DNA of 64,000 bases from Methylomonas koyamae (GCF_006483455.1 NZ_PPPU01000029.1:1-64000); one strand, 5' to 3'. Numbered from the stretch's first letter, positions 16,497-27,387 are shown. Numbers and translations: made by a program. The notes: generated from the letters alone by a model not told the origin.

Positions 16497-18608
16497 TTAT
16501 TGAGTTGCGCCGATGTCTGATGGGATGGCTTCAAAGGCGATGCGGTTTATAGGTGAATTAGGACATGTTATCCGTACCAAGCCGCCGGATATATCAACGC
16601 ATGGATCCTCATTGATGCTATTGGTTTCGATGCCTTCGTTAACCCAGGTATTCCAGGGCATGAAGCCTTTGCCGCTGCCACCGTAATTCAGTATTTTAAA
16701 GTCTAATCTAGTAGGGCTTTTGGGAGTCCATACAATATTGTTTCCTATAGAGTTACCGGTAAGAGGTAGAGCGTATCGCATAGCGTGGCCATTATCTTTT
16801 GTAGAGATGATGATGTTGTTTTGCATTTGAATACGCTCTGGCCACGTATCGTTCGATAACGGAGTTGTTAGTTCCGGGTATTTCTCGCGCCATATGGCGC
16901 TGGCTATAGGCATGGAGTTTAGTGTTTCTCTTAATAGTTCCCAATTGAAGCCAGGAAATCTTTGGTCGTACCAGATTGACCAATCGTGAGCTTTTATTAT
17001 GTTGTTTGCTATTGTAAGGTCGTGGCCGCCGCCGACTTGTAGAGAAATGGAGCCTGCATTTTCCAGAAGGTTGCCAAATAAAGTGAAGCCGCTTACTGCA
17101 TCATCGAGATAAATGCCCCGTGCGCCTCGTTTTAAATAATTAACAATGTTTTTACCAATATTCAAGGAATGAATATCCAGTTCATATCCGGTAAAGTCAT
17201 GCAGGTAGTTGTAGCGGACTAGATTGCCGCGATAGGTCCAGTCTCTGCCTGAATAAATGGCGGAACAGTCTGCGGATTGTTCACAAATTTTTGAAATTTC
17301 ATTTTTTTCTATTAAATGGTCGTTGCCGGTAATAGCGATAGCCATCCCGTTGCCATTTGTGATTGTATTGTTCCGGACTATAGATGCAACGCCGCCCACT
17401 TCAATTGCCGGTGAGAGGTTGAATAATTTTGTATCGTAGTCATGAATTATATTATTTGTAATTAAATTGTCCGAAGCTGTTAGTGTTGGTCTGTCTCCGC
17501 CTGTAATTGAAATTCCTCCGCGTCCCGTATGATGAACGTGGCTATTTGAAACTTCAATATTTGTGGAATTCCAGGCTCGAAGCGCCCTACCCCCTATATT
17601 GCTTATATCTATATTATCAAAGCGAACATTGTCGGTGGTGTTTAAGATAATGGCCCCATCATTGCTATGTTGAAATGTCAAATTACTAAAATGGATGTTT
17701 TTTGCGTCGTTTATTATCAACAAGTTTGATAATGAGGATATTGTTACTTCATTCGGAGCTTGATTTTTGGGGGGGATAAAGCTAACTGTGGATAGTTTGG
17801 GGCTGTAGTACCATTCTTTAGGCTGGTCTAGTGCTGCGCTGATGTTTTCCAGATAAAACTTTCTGCCCTCGCCAATACGCTGTTTTGTTGGGGAGGATAA
17901 ATCAATTCTGCCTTTGGAGAAATCGATACGCGATATTCCAATATATTCATCGTAGTAGTCGCTTCCGGCATAAATGTGGATTTGACCGTTCGAGGTTTCT
18001 CCTGAGTAGTTAGGTAGTTGTTCGAAAACGTTAAAGATACTGTTGGGATTGATGACCGATCTTACATGTGCCCAGTCATTATTTGGCCAGCGAGCAATAT
18101 TCATTCTTTCGCCATCAATATATAGATCAAATGATGGTGATTTGATTGATATTCTGTCTGTTTTTTCCGATTTTATCTTCGATAGAATCTGGGAGCTAAT
18201 GGGGCAGGATAAGGTTTTCTTGGGGTTGCTTTCATCAAATGGTTGGCAGTTTCTTAGAGAAATGCCTCCGGAAATAACGGTGGCGTCCTTTTCTCCGGTC
18301 CATAGGACTTCCTTGCCGTCTTTGCCTGAGTCTCTGTCATCGAACATTAGTGGGCTTTGCAGTTGGTATGTGCCTTTGCCAACGTGAATAGTAATAGCCT
18401 CATTTAGCTGATTGCTGGCTTTGATGTTTCGCACAGCTTGTTGGGCTCGCGCAAGGGTTTTGAATGGTCCGGTCCGATTCCAGGAGTTAACGTTCGGTGT
18501 GGAGCCATCCAACCGGTCGCTGCCGGTGGGCGATACGTAGAAATCGCGAGCGGTTGCGTTAGCGCACAAAAATAAGCAGGCCAGAAGTATCGGCGTTTTG
18601 AAATGCAT
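16497..18608 (-). CDS. Secreted right-handed parallel beta-helix protein, paralogue
   Basis: 703 residues from the ATG at 18608, which is preceded by AAGGAG (complement of 18615-18620). A longer frame to 18812 would add 68 residues in front of the signal peptide and is not supported. The signal peptide MHFKTPILLACLFLCANATA is followed by RDFYVSPTGSDRLDGSTP and GPFKTLARAQQAVRNIKA. The order of motifs matches the downstream gene: GRRFYLLN-type loop, beta-helix coils, CEQSADCSAIYSGRDWTYRGNLV near two thirds, and RGIYLDDAVSGFTLFGN. The shared cysteine pair in CEQxxDC is probably a disulfide. It is likely cotranscribed with the 14335 gene, and its role in polysaccharide processing is inferred. Confidence 0.83.
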   Translation of the reverse strand: MHFKTPILLACLFLCANATARDFYVSPTGSDRLDGSTPNVNSWNRTGPFKTLARAQQAVRNIKASNQLNEAITIHVGKGTYQLQSPLMFDDRDSGKDGKEVLWTGEKDATVISGGISLRNCQPFDESNPKKTLSCPISSQILSKIKSEKTDRISIKSPSFDLYIDGERMNIARWPNNDWAHVRSVINPNSIFNVFEQLPNYSGETSNGQIHIYAGSDYYDEYIGISRIDFSKGRIDLSSPTKQRIGEGRKFYLENISAALDQPKEWYYSPKLSTVSFIPPKNQAPNEVTISSLSNLLIINDAKNIHFSNLTFQHSNDGAIILNTTDNVRFDNIDISNIGGRALRAWNSTNIEVSNSHVHHTGRGGISITGGDRPTLTASDNLITNNIIHDYDTKLFNLSPAIEVGGVASIVRNNTITNGNGMAIAITGNDHLIEKNEISKICEQSADCSAIYSGRDWTYRGNLVRYNYLHDFTGYELDIHSLNIGKNIVNYLKRGARGIYLDDAVSGFTLFGNLLENAGSISLQVGGGHDLTIANNIIKAHDWSIWYDQRFPGFNWELLRETLNSMPIASAIWREKYPELTTPLSNDTWPERIQMQNNIIISTKDNGHAMRYALPLTGNSIGNNIVWTPKSPTRLDFKILNYGGSGKGFMPWNTWVNEGIETNSINEDPCVDISGGLVRITCPNSPINRIAFEAIPSDIGATQ

Positions 18609-19202
18609 TGGTTTCTCCTTGATTAACATGTGCGTTCGGTTGGCCAGGATGTTGGCTCTGCACGTTAACTGGGTCGATGTTTGTGAGATAAAAGTCTGTT
18701 CCTTGACCATGATGATGAAGATACGTTGAATTTGTTTCAAAATCGGGTCAGCAGAGGAATCCGTTCGTGCCTGCATCGCCGCGTACTTGCATGATTTGTC
18801 GGTTCTAATCATAACTCCTTAGTTGCAATAGATAAACCCTATTTTTTGATTTGTTTCGGAATGTAAATTGTACTATCGGGTATAGGGCGGAATTGTGACG
18901 TGGATTCCGAACGCATAACGTACATTTTTTGTCCGCTCAACTTGAGCGGTTGTGTTGCGGCCAGACGTGGTTGACATGCGAGCGATAAATGGAGATGCTG
19001 AGTAGCGTGCCCGTGTCGAGGGTGAGTGTGTTTTCGCGGAAGTTGGTGTTTTACTTTCCATGTTTTGTACGTCTACGCCGTTTTTCGATTTGGTTGATAC
19101 CGGTCGATTCGGCGGTTTTCTTTTAATCCAATCCCCTTTTGGGCGGGGCATTTCGCGCTGTTGCCTTTAAGTAGAGGATATATTGCCGATTCTGGATGCC
19201 TT
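18609..19202. other. Intergenic region between divergent polysaccharide genes
   Basis: Nearly 600 bases between the beta-helix gene and the WecG-like gene, where divergent promoters are expected. The only long open frame (minus strand, 18873-19151) has low-complexity basic and serine-rich content and no ribosome site, so I do not accept it. I found no clear promoter pair, repeat or RNA gene here. Confidence 0.4.
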
Positions 19203-19985
19203 ATGGATCAAGGTTTAATGCTTCCCAAAGCCGTTGAGGTGCTTGGGATTAATTTCCCCATGCTCTCTTATGAGAGCGCATTGCAATTATTTGAATCGTG
19301 GATAGCCGGCGGAGAGGCGCATCAAGTGTGTATTGCAAATGTGCACACAACGGTAGCCAGTTTGAGCGACCACGAACTACGCCGGATTTCCAACGAGGCG
19401 TTGTCGACAATGGATGGTTTGCCGCTGGTTTGGTACGCGAATTTGGTTCGCCAAGCCAATATCGCCAGCCGCGTGTGCGGACCGGATTTGATGCTTAAGT
19501 GCTTGGAGCACGGTCAGGCCCGAGGTTGGCGGCATTTTTTTCTGGGCGGTAAGGACGAGGTGTTGGCGGACTTGGTCAAGAATGTGCGCAGCCGTTTCCC
19601 GGAAGCCGATATTGTGGGGTGGCATTCGCCGCCGTTCCGGCCGTTATCGGAGGAAGAAGACAGGCAATTGGTCGATTTGATTAACGATGCCAAACCCGAT
19701 TTTTTGTGGGTTGGCTTGGGCGCGCCGAAGCAGGAAAAGTGGATTGCTTCGCATCTTGATCGGGTACATGTTCCGGTGCAGCTTGGTGTCGGTGCCGCCT
19801 TCGATTTTCACTCCGGCCATATCAAGCGGGCGCCGCTGTGGATGCAGAAAAGCGGTCTGGAGTGGGTTTATCGTATGGCTAAAGATCGGCGGTTGATTAA
19901 GCGCTATTTTGCGACCAACCCGGTGTTTTTGTGGCACTTTGCCAAGGATTTTTTGCTGGTCCGGATTTTAGGGAAGGCAGTTTAG
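19203..19985 (+). CDS. WecG/TagA/CpsF family glycosyltransferase
   Basis: GT26 enzyme of 260 residues that adds an amino sugar (ManNAcA in WecG, ManNAc in TagA) or another sugar to a lipid-linked acceptor at the inner membrane. The family text is plain: VCIANVHTTVASLSD, STMDGLPLVWYANL, RVCGPDLMLKCLE, HFFLGGKDEVL, PDFLWVGLGAPKQEKWI and GVGAAFDFHSGHIKRAP. The catalytic Asp corresponds to the D of MDGLPL. The ATG at 19203 is preferred over an in-frame TTG at 19161. It closes the polysaccharide locus and is followed by two copies of the 122-bp element. GC content has returned to the housekeeping level here. Confidence 0.92.
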   Translation: MDQGLMLPKAVEVLGINFPMLSYESALQLFESWIAGGEAHQVCIANVHTTVASLSDHELRRISNEALSTMDGLPLVWYANLVRQANIASRVCGPDLMLKCLEHGQARGWRHFFLGGKDEVLADLVKNVRSRFPEADIVGWHSPPFRPLSEEEDRQLVDLINDAKPDFLWVGLGAPKQEKWIASHLDRVHVPVQLGVGAAFDFHSGHIKRAPLWMQKSGLEWVYRMAKDRRLIKRYFATNPVFLWHFAKDFLLVRILGKAV

Positions 19986-19989
19986 GGGC

Positions 19990-20109
19990 AATGTCGTCAA
20001 GTTAGGAACAAACCAGCTTGTTCAAATGCTGTAGGAGCAGGCCACGCCTGCGACCGAAGGTGTTCATCGCGGGCGTGGCCCGCTCCTGCCTTAGTAAACT
20101 TAACGACAT
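19990..20109 (+). repeat. Palindromic element with terminal inverted repeats, copy 2
   Basis: About 120 bp from AATGTCGTCAAGTTAGG to AAACTTAACGACAT. The core has GTAGGAGCAGGCC followed by GCGACCGAAGG and GGCCCGCTCCTG, which can fold into one long GC-rich hairpin. It is in direct orientation to copy 3 and inverted to copy 1. It begins five bases after the WecG-like stop codon, so it may also act as a stem-loop at the mRNA end. Confidence 0.85.
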
Positions 20110-20152
20110 CGGCGGCTTTTTCATTCAGCGGGTACCTGGGGGCACTGGGGGC

Positions 20153-20274
20153 AATGCCGTTAAATTAAGGGATAGAAGGCTGGTTCACATCTTGTAGGAG
20201 CAGGCCATGCCTGAGACCAAAGGCTTATGGTCGCGGGCAGGGCTCGCTCCTAGCATCCTTAACTTAACGACATT
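20153..20274 (+). repeat. 122-bp palindromic element with terminal inverted repeats, copy 3
   Basis: Runs from AATGCCGTTAAATTAAGG at 20153 to CCTTAACTTAACGACATT ending at 20274. In reverse complement copy 1 has the same opening 18 bases and the same closing 18 bases, which makes the boundaries firm. The core hairpin arms are GGAGCAGGCC and GGGCTCGCTCC. Only 43 bases separate it from copy 2. Confidence 0.87.
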
Positions 20275-20436
20275 GGGCCTTGGGGTATTTGCTTCGACAT
20301 TGCTTAGCACGCAAGGCCCGCAACGCACACCAGTTGCTGTTACTGATTGATTGCCCAAGCATACGAAGGGGGCTGCCGTTCACGGTTCGAAGTTTGCGGT
20401 GAACGGCTTGGGTTAAGGCTTTGGAGGACGGGGGCC

Positions 20437-20916
20437 TTAATTTACTTTGATCAATTCCACATCAAAAATTAGCGCCGAGTTCGGACCGATGTCGCGGCCG
20501 GCGCCGCGTTCGCCGTAGGCCAGGTTGGAAGGGATGAAGAAGCGGTATTTGGCACCTTCTTTCATCAGCTGAACGCCTTCGGTCCAGCCGGCGATGACTC
20601 TGTTCAGCGGGAACGTGGCTGGTGCGCCGCGGCTGTAAGAGCTGTCGAATTCCTTGCCGTCAATGGTGGTGCCTTTGTAGTGAACGGTGACGTTGTCGCT
20701 GGCTTTGGGCGCTGCGCCGGTGCCTTCGGTAAATACTTGGTATTGCAGGCCGCTGGCGGTGGTGGTTACGCCGGGGTTTTTGGCGTTGTCGGCCAGGTAT
20801 TTTTCGCCGGCGGCTTTGTTTTCGGTAGGGGTGTTGGCGTTGGCCAGTGAGAACATAATAAATCCTGTGATAAATGCGATTAATGTGGCGATAACTCGTT
20901 GTTTCATAGACTTCAT
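20437..20916 (-). CDS. FKBP-type peptidyl-prolyl cis-trans isomerase, exported
   Basis: Speeds up cis-trans isomerisation of proline bonds, here probably in the periplasm. The N-terminus has a signal peptide (MKQRVIATLIAFITGFIMFSLANA). A short helical linker follows, ending near residue 55. The single FKBP domain contains GLQYQVFTEGTG, VTVHYKGTTIDGKEFDSSYSRG, VIAGWTEGVQLMKEGAKYRFFIP and AYGERGAG, with the conserved Tyr, Asp, Trp and Phe active-site residues in place. At 159 residues it resembles the short FklB/Mip type. The start is supported by CGGAG five bases upstream. It is a single gene; a 9-bp stem-loop without T-run lies beyond its stop at 20375-20407. Confidence 0.94.
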   Translation of the reverse strand: MKSMKQRVIATLIAFITGFIMFSLANANTPTENKAAGEKYLADNAKNPGVTTTASGLQYQVFTEGTGAAPKASDNVTVHYKGTTIDGKEFDSSYSRGAPATFPLNRVIAGWTEGVQLMKEGAKYRFFIPSNLAYGERGAGRDIGPNSALIFDVELIKVN

Positions 20917-21018
20917 GAATACTCCGGTAAGGTGGTGGTGCCGTTAAATTCGGGGGTGCGGTGCGGGTTAGCGCACTCCCTGGCTTGACGGAATCGGATT
21001 AATGGGGCGGCTAGTTTA

Positions 21019-21615
21019 TCAGTTTTTGGTTTCCAGCTCTTGTCGGCAGCCGGCCAGTTGCGCGTCATAGCGCAATGCGCGTTGATGGACCTTTTGCGCG
21101 GTATTCATCAGCCATTGTTTCGACAGGTAGGAATTGCGTTGGAAGCCGCCCAGCCCTTCGTGGTAGGTCAAGTAAAGCTTTTGCGCGTCCGAGGTCGGGA
21201 TGCCGAGTTTGCGGTTGCTGGTTGCGCAGTACCAGGCCACGAAGTCGCAACTGTCGGCAAAGTCTTCGCGGTTTGCCCACCAGTGGCCGGCTTGCTTTTG
21301 GTAGTCGGCCCAGGTTTCGTCTTTGGCCTGCGGATACCCGTAAGCGCTGCTCGAGCGGAACCAGGGAATAAATCCTAAAATCAGCGGCCGCGGCGGTTGG
21401 GCGTCGGCGACAAAGCTGGATTCCTGATTGATGATGGCCATTTGCACCGCGATCGGCACGCCCCAACGCCGGGCGGAGCTGAGGCTGGCTTGGTACCAGT
21501 CTTCTTTCTCGCGGAAGATTTGGCAGATGTTTTCCGGGTTTTTCGGCGGTAGGCTTGCGCAGGCCGACAAAACGGCTAAGCTTGCCAGACAAAAAAATTT
21601 GTTTAACATACCCAA
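21019..21615 (-). CDS. Lipoprotein with a transglycosylase-like domain
   Basis: A 198-residue outer-membrane or periplasmic lipoprotein: the lipobox LSACAS follows a short hydrophobic leader. The body has WGVPIAVQMAIINQESSF near residues 50-66, in which the Glu of NQESSF sits where lytic transglycosylases of the SLT fold keep their catalytic acid. SSAYGYPQAKDETWADYQKQAG and KLYLTYHEGLGGF follow, again like the SLT G-Y and Y-N(E)-G segments. It probably cleaves or binds peptidoglycan. The second Met (21609) may be the true start. It is divergent from the PilZ gene 90 bases away. The specificity is unknown. Confidence 0.82.
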   Translation of the reverse strand: MGMLNKFFCLASLAVLSACASLPPKNPENICQIFREKEDWYQASLSSARRWGVPIAVQMAIINQESSFVADAQPPRPLILGFIPWFRSSSAYGYPQAKDETWADYQKQAGHWWANREDFADSCDFVAWYCATSNRKLGIPTSDAQKLYLTYHEGLGGFQRNSYLSKQWLMNTAQKVHQRALRYDAQLAGCRQELETKN

Positions 21616-21704
21616 TCAGAATTCATTAAAAATACATAAGGTCTTTCGATCGTGTTCAGGGCTTGGCAGCCCAGTAAAACATGGCCTGAGACAAGGATTA
21701 ACAC

Positions 21705-22337
21705 ATGTTCGCCACCGAAAACCGCGCCTATCGAAAAAGCCTTGCTAGCCACGGACTTTTGTACCTAGGTCAAGAAGAGCATGAAATTTTGGTGCTTAAT
21801 CTTTCGATCACCGGTGTGCTGACGCTGTTAAAGGTCAAGCCCTCGTTTGCCGGCATCAAGGACATTTTCAGGGCCTTGCAAGTTTCGCCTATCGTCGACT
21901 TTTATCTGCCTGAAATCAACTTGGCTGGCGAAGCCGAAGTGGTCAGGGCTGAGTCGGTCGATGCCGGATTTCAGATTGCGATCGAATTCCGCAATCTAAC
22001 TTACGATGTCGATAGCTTGCTCTATAGGCGCCGAGCGTATCGGAAGAGCATTTCTGCCGCCGGCCATATCGTGTTCAACGACACCGATTATGCGTTCAAT
22101 ACCGAGAATGTGTCGATAGACGGCATCATGATTCGCATGTTGGGCAGGATAGAGGTCGAGGAAGGCACGGTTACCAGCTTCGATTTTCAGGAGCTCGGAG
22201 AAGAAGGCGAGGCCAAGGTGGTGTGGGTGGAATATGACGATATTTCCACGCTGATGGGTTTGCAGTATTTGCACTTGCGTCGGGGCGAAATCGTTGGCGT
22301 GCCCAAATTTAGCCAGCCGATTCGGAAGTCGGCGTAA
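21705..22337 (+). CDS. Tandem PilZ-domain protein (c-di-GMP receptor candidate)
   Basis: A soluble protein of 210 residues with two PilZ-like halves. The second half has the complete c-di-GMP signature: RRRAYRKS near residue 108 for RxxxR and NVSIDG near 138 for (D/N)xSxxG. The first half repeats the layout in degenerate form, with NRAYRKSLASHG near residue 7 and NLSITG near 33. Such proteins link c-di-GMP levels to motility, pili or polysaccharide output. The window has both a polysaccharide locus and type IV pilus motors, but a partner is not indicated by the sequence. The gene converges with the L,D-transpeptidase gene. Confidence 0.85.
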   Translation: MFATENRAYRKSLASHGLLYLGQEEHEILVLNLSITGVLTLLKVKPSFAGIKDIFRALQVSPIVDFYLPEINLAGEAEVVRAESVDAGFQIAIEFRNLTYDVDSLLYRRRAYRKSISAAGHIVFNDTDYAFNTENVSIDGIMIRMLGRIEVEEGTVTSFDFQELGEEGEAKVVWVEYDDISTLMGLQYLHLRRGEIVGVPKFSQPIRKSA

Positions 22338-22387
22338 GCTCGGCAGGTACTCCGGGGTGAAGCGGCTCGAGCCGTAGCGCTTTTCGC

Positions 22388-23731
22388 TCAGTTTTTCGCC
22401 GCTCGTCTGGGGGCGAGCGGTGTCACGTCCATATCAAAATTCTGCTTGATGCGTTGGGCAACAATTTTGACCTCTTTTTTGTTTTTCAGCGGTCCGACCA
22501 CGACTTGATAATTGCCGTCTTTGGCGACCTTGTGCGCTGGGATCGGCGGGCCTTGGTGATTTAACATCGCGGCCAGCTTTTGCGCATCGGTTGCGTTGTC
22601 GAATACCGCCGCTTGAATGGCCCAGTCGCTATCGCTTAACTCCGACGGGATCGGTTGGCCGAATAGCTTGTCCGGGCGGGCTAACGGAATGGCGTTGGCG
22701 CGCAACTCCGCTAGGTCCGGGCTGCCGGCCAAGACTGGCGTGGCAATGCCGTCGGCGCGCCGCAGAATAAGGTCGGCTTTGCTCCAGTCGATCTCGGCAC
22801 CTTTAGCTGCGGCAAGTTGTTGAAGCTTCTTGCGAATGTCTTTTTGCAGCTGCTTTGTTTGTTTCTCCCATTTGTCCAGTGGCGGATGCGCTTCCAGATA
22901 CAGCATGTCGTCGCGCCACGCTGCCAGATAAGGCTGATGGACGATATTGACCGGCGTGCCGATCTCGACCTTGCTGAACAGGGTTTCGATATCTTCCGGG
23001 TAGAGTTGCACGCAGCCGTGGCTGACTTGCATGCCGATGCCGTAGGGCTTGTTGGTGCCGTGGATCAGGTAACCGCTGAAGCCAAGCGGCATGGCGTAAT
23101 CGCCTAGCGGGTTGTCCGGCCCGGAGCGGACTACTTTGGGCAACGGCGTGCCTTGCGCTTGATGTTCCCGTTGGATCGATGCCGGTACGGTCCAATCCGG
23201 ATTGGCTTTCTTGGCGACGATCTGGGTTTGCCCTAGCGGCGTGTGCCAGCCTTGACGACCGATGCCCACCGGATAGGTCAGCACGCTGTTGGTCGCGTTT
23301 TTCGGGAAATAAAACATGCGCATGTTGGCCAGGTTCAGCACGATGCCCTTGCGCGGGGCGTCCGGCAGAATGAAGCTGAGCGGCAGCAACACGTTCTGGC
23401 CCGAGGACAACGTCCAGGGATCGACGCCGGCATTAGCGTTGGCGATGTCGTTGAAGCCCAGGCCGTAGTGGCGGCCGATGTCGGACAGCGTGTCGTTTTC
23501 GGCGCTGGTGATGCTGGCCAACTCGCCGACCATGTTTTGGCCGGGACTCAGGCTGAATTCGTGTATCGGCAGGTCTTCGGCTTTGCTGTTCCAGACGATG
23601 GTTTCCGGCTCGGGCTGCTGGAATATCTGCAAGCTTTGGCAGCCGGACAGCAATTGGCTCAATAGCAGCGCCGAGACGGCTAACGCTTTGGGCGATGCGA
23701 TGCTGTTTGGCGTGGCGGCGGGTCGAGTCAT
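22388..23731 (-). CDS. L,D-transpeptidase lipoprotein with LysM and SPOR domains
   Basis: Cross-links peptidoglycan stems or attaches proteins to them. A lipobox LLSGC ends the signal peptide (Cys31). A LysM-like segment with ENDTLSDIGRHYGLGFNDIANAN covers about 75-115. The YkuD catalytic domain spans about 128-260 with LIHGTNKPYGIGMQVSHGCVQLYPED, which holds the conserved His and the catalytic Cys of SHGCVQL. A C-terminal SPOR domain (about 365-445, DWAIQAAVFDNATDAQKLAAML) should bind denuded glycan at the septum. The 447-residue length is longer than E. coli ErfK/YbiS because of SPOR. It could act at division sites. Confidence 0.92.
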   Translation of the reverse strand: MTRPAATPNSIASPKALAVSALLLSQLLSGCQSLQIFQQPEPETIVWNSKAEDLPIHEFSLSPGQNMVGELASITSAENDTLSDIGRHYGLGFNDIANANAGVDPWTLSSGQNVLLPLSFILPDAPRKGIVLNLANMRMFYFPKNATNSVLTYPVGIGRQGWHTPLGQTQIVAKKANPDWTVPASIQREHQAQGTPLPKVVRSGPDNPLGDYAMPLGFSGYLIHGTNKPYGIGMQVSHGCVQLYPEDIETLFSKVEIGTPVNIVHQPYLAAWRDDMLYLEAHPPLDKWEKQTKQLQKDIRKKLQQLAAAKGAEIDWSKADLILRRADGIATPVLAGSPDLAELRANAIPLARPDKLFGQPIPSELSDSDWAIQAAVFDNATDAQKLAAMLNHQGPPIPAHKVAKDGNYQVVVGPLKNKKEVKIVAQRIKQNFDMDVTPLAPRRAAKN

Positions 23732-24081
23732 GTGTCTGTTAAATGTTCAAAATCAGGTGTTTGACACTAAACGATGCAAATTAAAGTCAGATGAGGTGGC
23801 GATTAAGAGCGAATTAAGATGAATGGATCTAACTCTAAACGTTAGAATATTTCTATAACTTTTTATTATAAAAGTAAAATTTATTTTTCATGTTGCGGTG
23901 ATTTGTTTGATGCGATGACGTGGTGATGCTGGCTTGGCGGTGTAGCGGCTTGAGGCGGCCGGCTGTGTGGCCGCTTGGTTTGCGGGCAACGTTTGTCGGG
24001 CCGGCGCAGGATAAAGGGCTTGAGCGGTAGCGAATTCGCAGTAAACTACTCGGTTATTACCTATTTGATCCGGAGTTCTGC
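23732..24081. other. Intergenic region between the L,D-transpeptidase and mrp genes
   Basis: 350 bases with a conspicuous AT-rich centre (about 23835-23890) that could hold divergent promoters, and a 6-bp GC dyad at 23955-23974. I see no gene, repeat or confident promoter pair. Confidence 0.4.
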
Positions 24082-25173
24082 ATGGCGAGCATTGACAAGG
24101 CGGTTGTCGAAAATTTACTGAAAAGTTTCATCGATCCGAATGTCGAAACCGACTTGGTTTCGGCTAAATCGGTCAAGAAGATCGGCGTGGAAGGCCAAGA
24201 TGTCAGCGTGGCGATCGAACTGGGTTATCCGGCCAAAAGCTATCAGGAAGAATTGCGCGAAGCATTGACGCGGCGCCTGCAGGCGCTGCCCGATGTGGGC
24301 AAAGTCGATGTTGTGGTCAACGTCAATATTGTGTCCCATTCGGTGCAAAAGACGCTGAAACCGTTGCCCAACGTAAAAAACGTTATCGCCGTGGCATCTG
24401 GCAAAGGCGGCGTCGGCAAGTCCACCACCTCAGTGAATTTGGCCTTGGCGTTGGCCGCCGAGGGCGCCAATGTCGGTATTCTCGATGCCGATATTTACGG
24501 GCCGAGCATTCCGACCATGCTGGGTTTGTCCGGTAAACCGGACAGCGAGGACGGCAAAATGCTGAAGCCGAAGGTCTCCTTCGGCATCCAGACCATGTCC
24601 ATCGGGTATCTGGTCGATCCGGACCAGCCGATGATTTGGCGCGGGCCGATGGTGACCGGCGCGCTACAGCAGTTGCTGACCCAAACTCAATGGGACAGCG
24701 TGGATTATCTGATTATCGACCTGCCGCCGGGTACCGGCGATATTCAACTGACGCTGGCGCAACAGATCCCGGTCAGCGGAGCCGTGGTCGTCACCACGCC
24801 GCAGGACATCGCGCTGATCGACGCTCAGCGCGGTTTGGGCATGTTCGAAAAGGTGAATGTGCCGATTTTGGGCCTGGTTGAGAATATGAGCATGCACATC
24901 TGCAGCAATTGCGGCCACGAAGAGGCGATCTTCGGCCAGGGCGGCGGCGTGGCGATGGCGGCGAAAAACAAAGTGGATATGCTTGGCGCGTTGCCCTTGG
25001 ATATCCATATCCGGGAATATGCCGATAGCGGCCGACCGTCGGTGGTGGCCGATCCGGACGGGCGGCCGGCGCAAATTTATAAGGCAATCGCCCGCAAAAT
25101 GGCCGCCAAATTGGCAATGCGGACCAAGGATTACAGCGGCCGTTTTCCGAATATTGTGATTCAGAATACTTAA
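24082..25173 (+). CDS. apbC: Iron-sulfur cluster carrier ATPase Mrp/ApbC
   Basis: Cytoplasmic P-loop scaffold or carrier that delivers Fe-S clusters to apoproteins. An N-terminal MIP18-like (DUF59) domain covers about residues 1-90. The deviant Walker A GKGGVGKSTT starts near residue 107, and LDADIYGPSIPTMLG and DYLIIDLPPGTGD follow. The cluster-binding CxxC is present as CSNCG near residue 273. The length of 363 agrees with the family. The start codon follows CCGGAG at a good distance. The gene ends with a clear rho-independent terminator and converges with proB. Confidence 0.96.
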   Translation: MASIDKAVVENLLKSFIDPNVETDLVSAKSVKKIGVEGQDVSVAIELGYPAKSYQEELREALTRRLQALPDVGKVDVVVNVNIVSHSVQKTLKPLPNVKNVIAVASGKGGVGKSTTSVNLALALAAEGANVGILDADIYGPSIPTMLGLSGKPDSEDGKMLKPKVSFGIQTMSIGYLVDPDQPMIWRGPMVTGALQQLLTQTQWDSVDYLIIDLPPGTGDIQLTLAQQIPVSGAVVVTTPQDIALIDAQRGLGMFEKVNVPILGLVENMSMHICSNCGHEEAIFGQGGGVAMAAKNKVDMLGALPLDIHIREYADSGRPSVVADPDGRPAQIYKAIARKMAAKLAMRTKDYSGRFPNIVIQNT

Positions 25174-25181
25174 GCTGGTGT

Positions 25182-25217
25182 CAGGCCGGCTTGGCGACTT
25201 TGCCAATCCGGCCTGTT

Positions 25218-25219
<2 letters not shown>
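25182..25219 (+). terminator. Rho-independent terminator after mrp
   Basis: CAGGCCGG at 25182-25189 and TTGGC pair with GCCAA at 25202-25206 and CCGGCCTG at 25208-25215, followed by TTTT. The stem starts eight bases after the mrp stop codon and overlaps the end of the convergent proB gene. Confidence 0.8.

Positions 25220-27387
<2,168 letters not shown>

Noticed and set aside
18873-19151. A 92-codon open frame on the minus strand before the WecG-like gene
   Set aside because: Low-complexity basic and Ser/Thr content, no ribosome site and no family resemblance; probably chance.
20375-20407. A 9-bp stem (GCCGTTCAC/GTGAACGGC) past the FKBP gene
   Set aside because: No T-run on either strand and about 30 bases from the stop codon; cannot be called a terminator with confidence.
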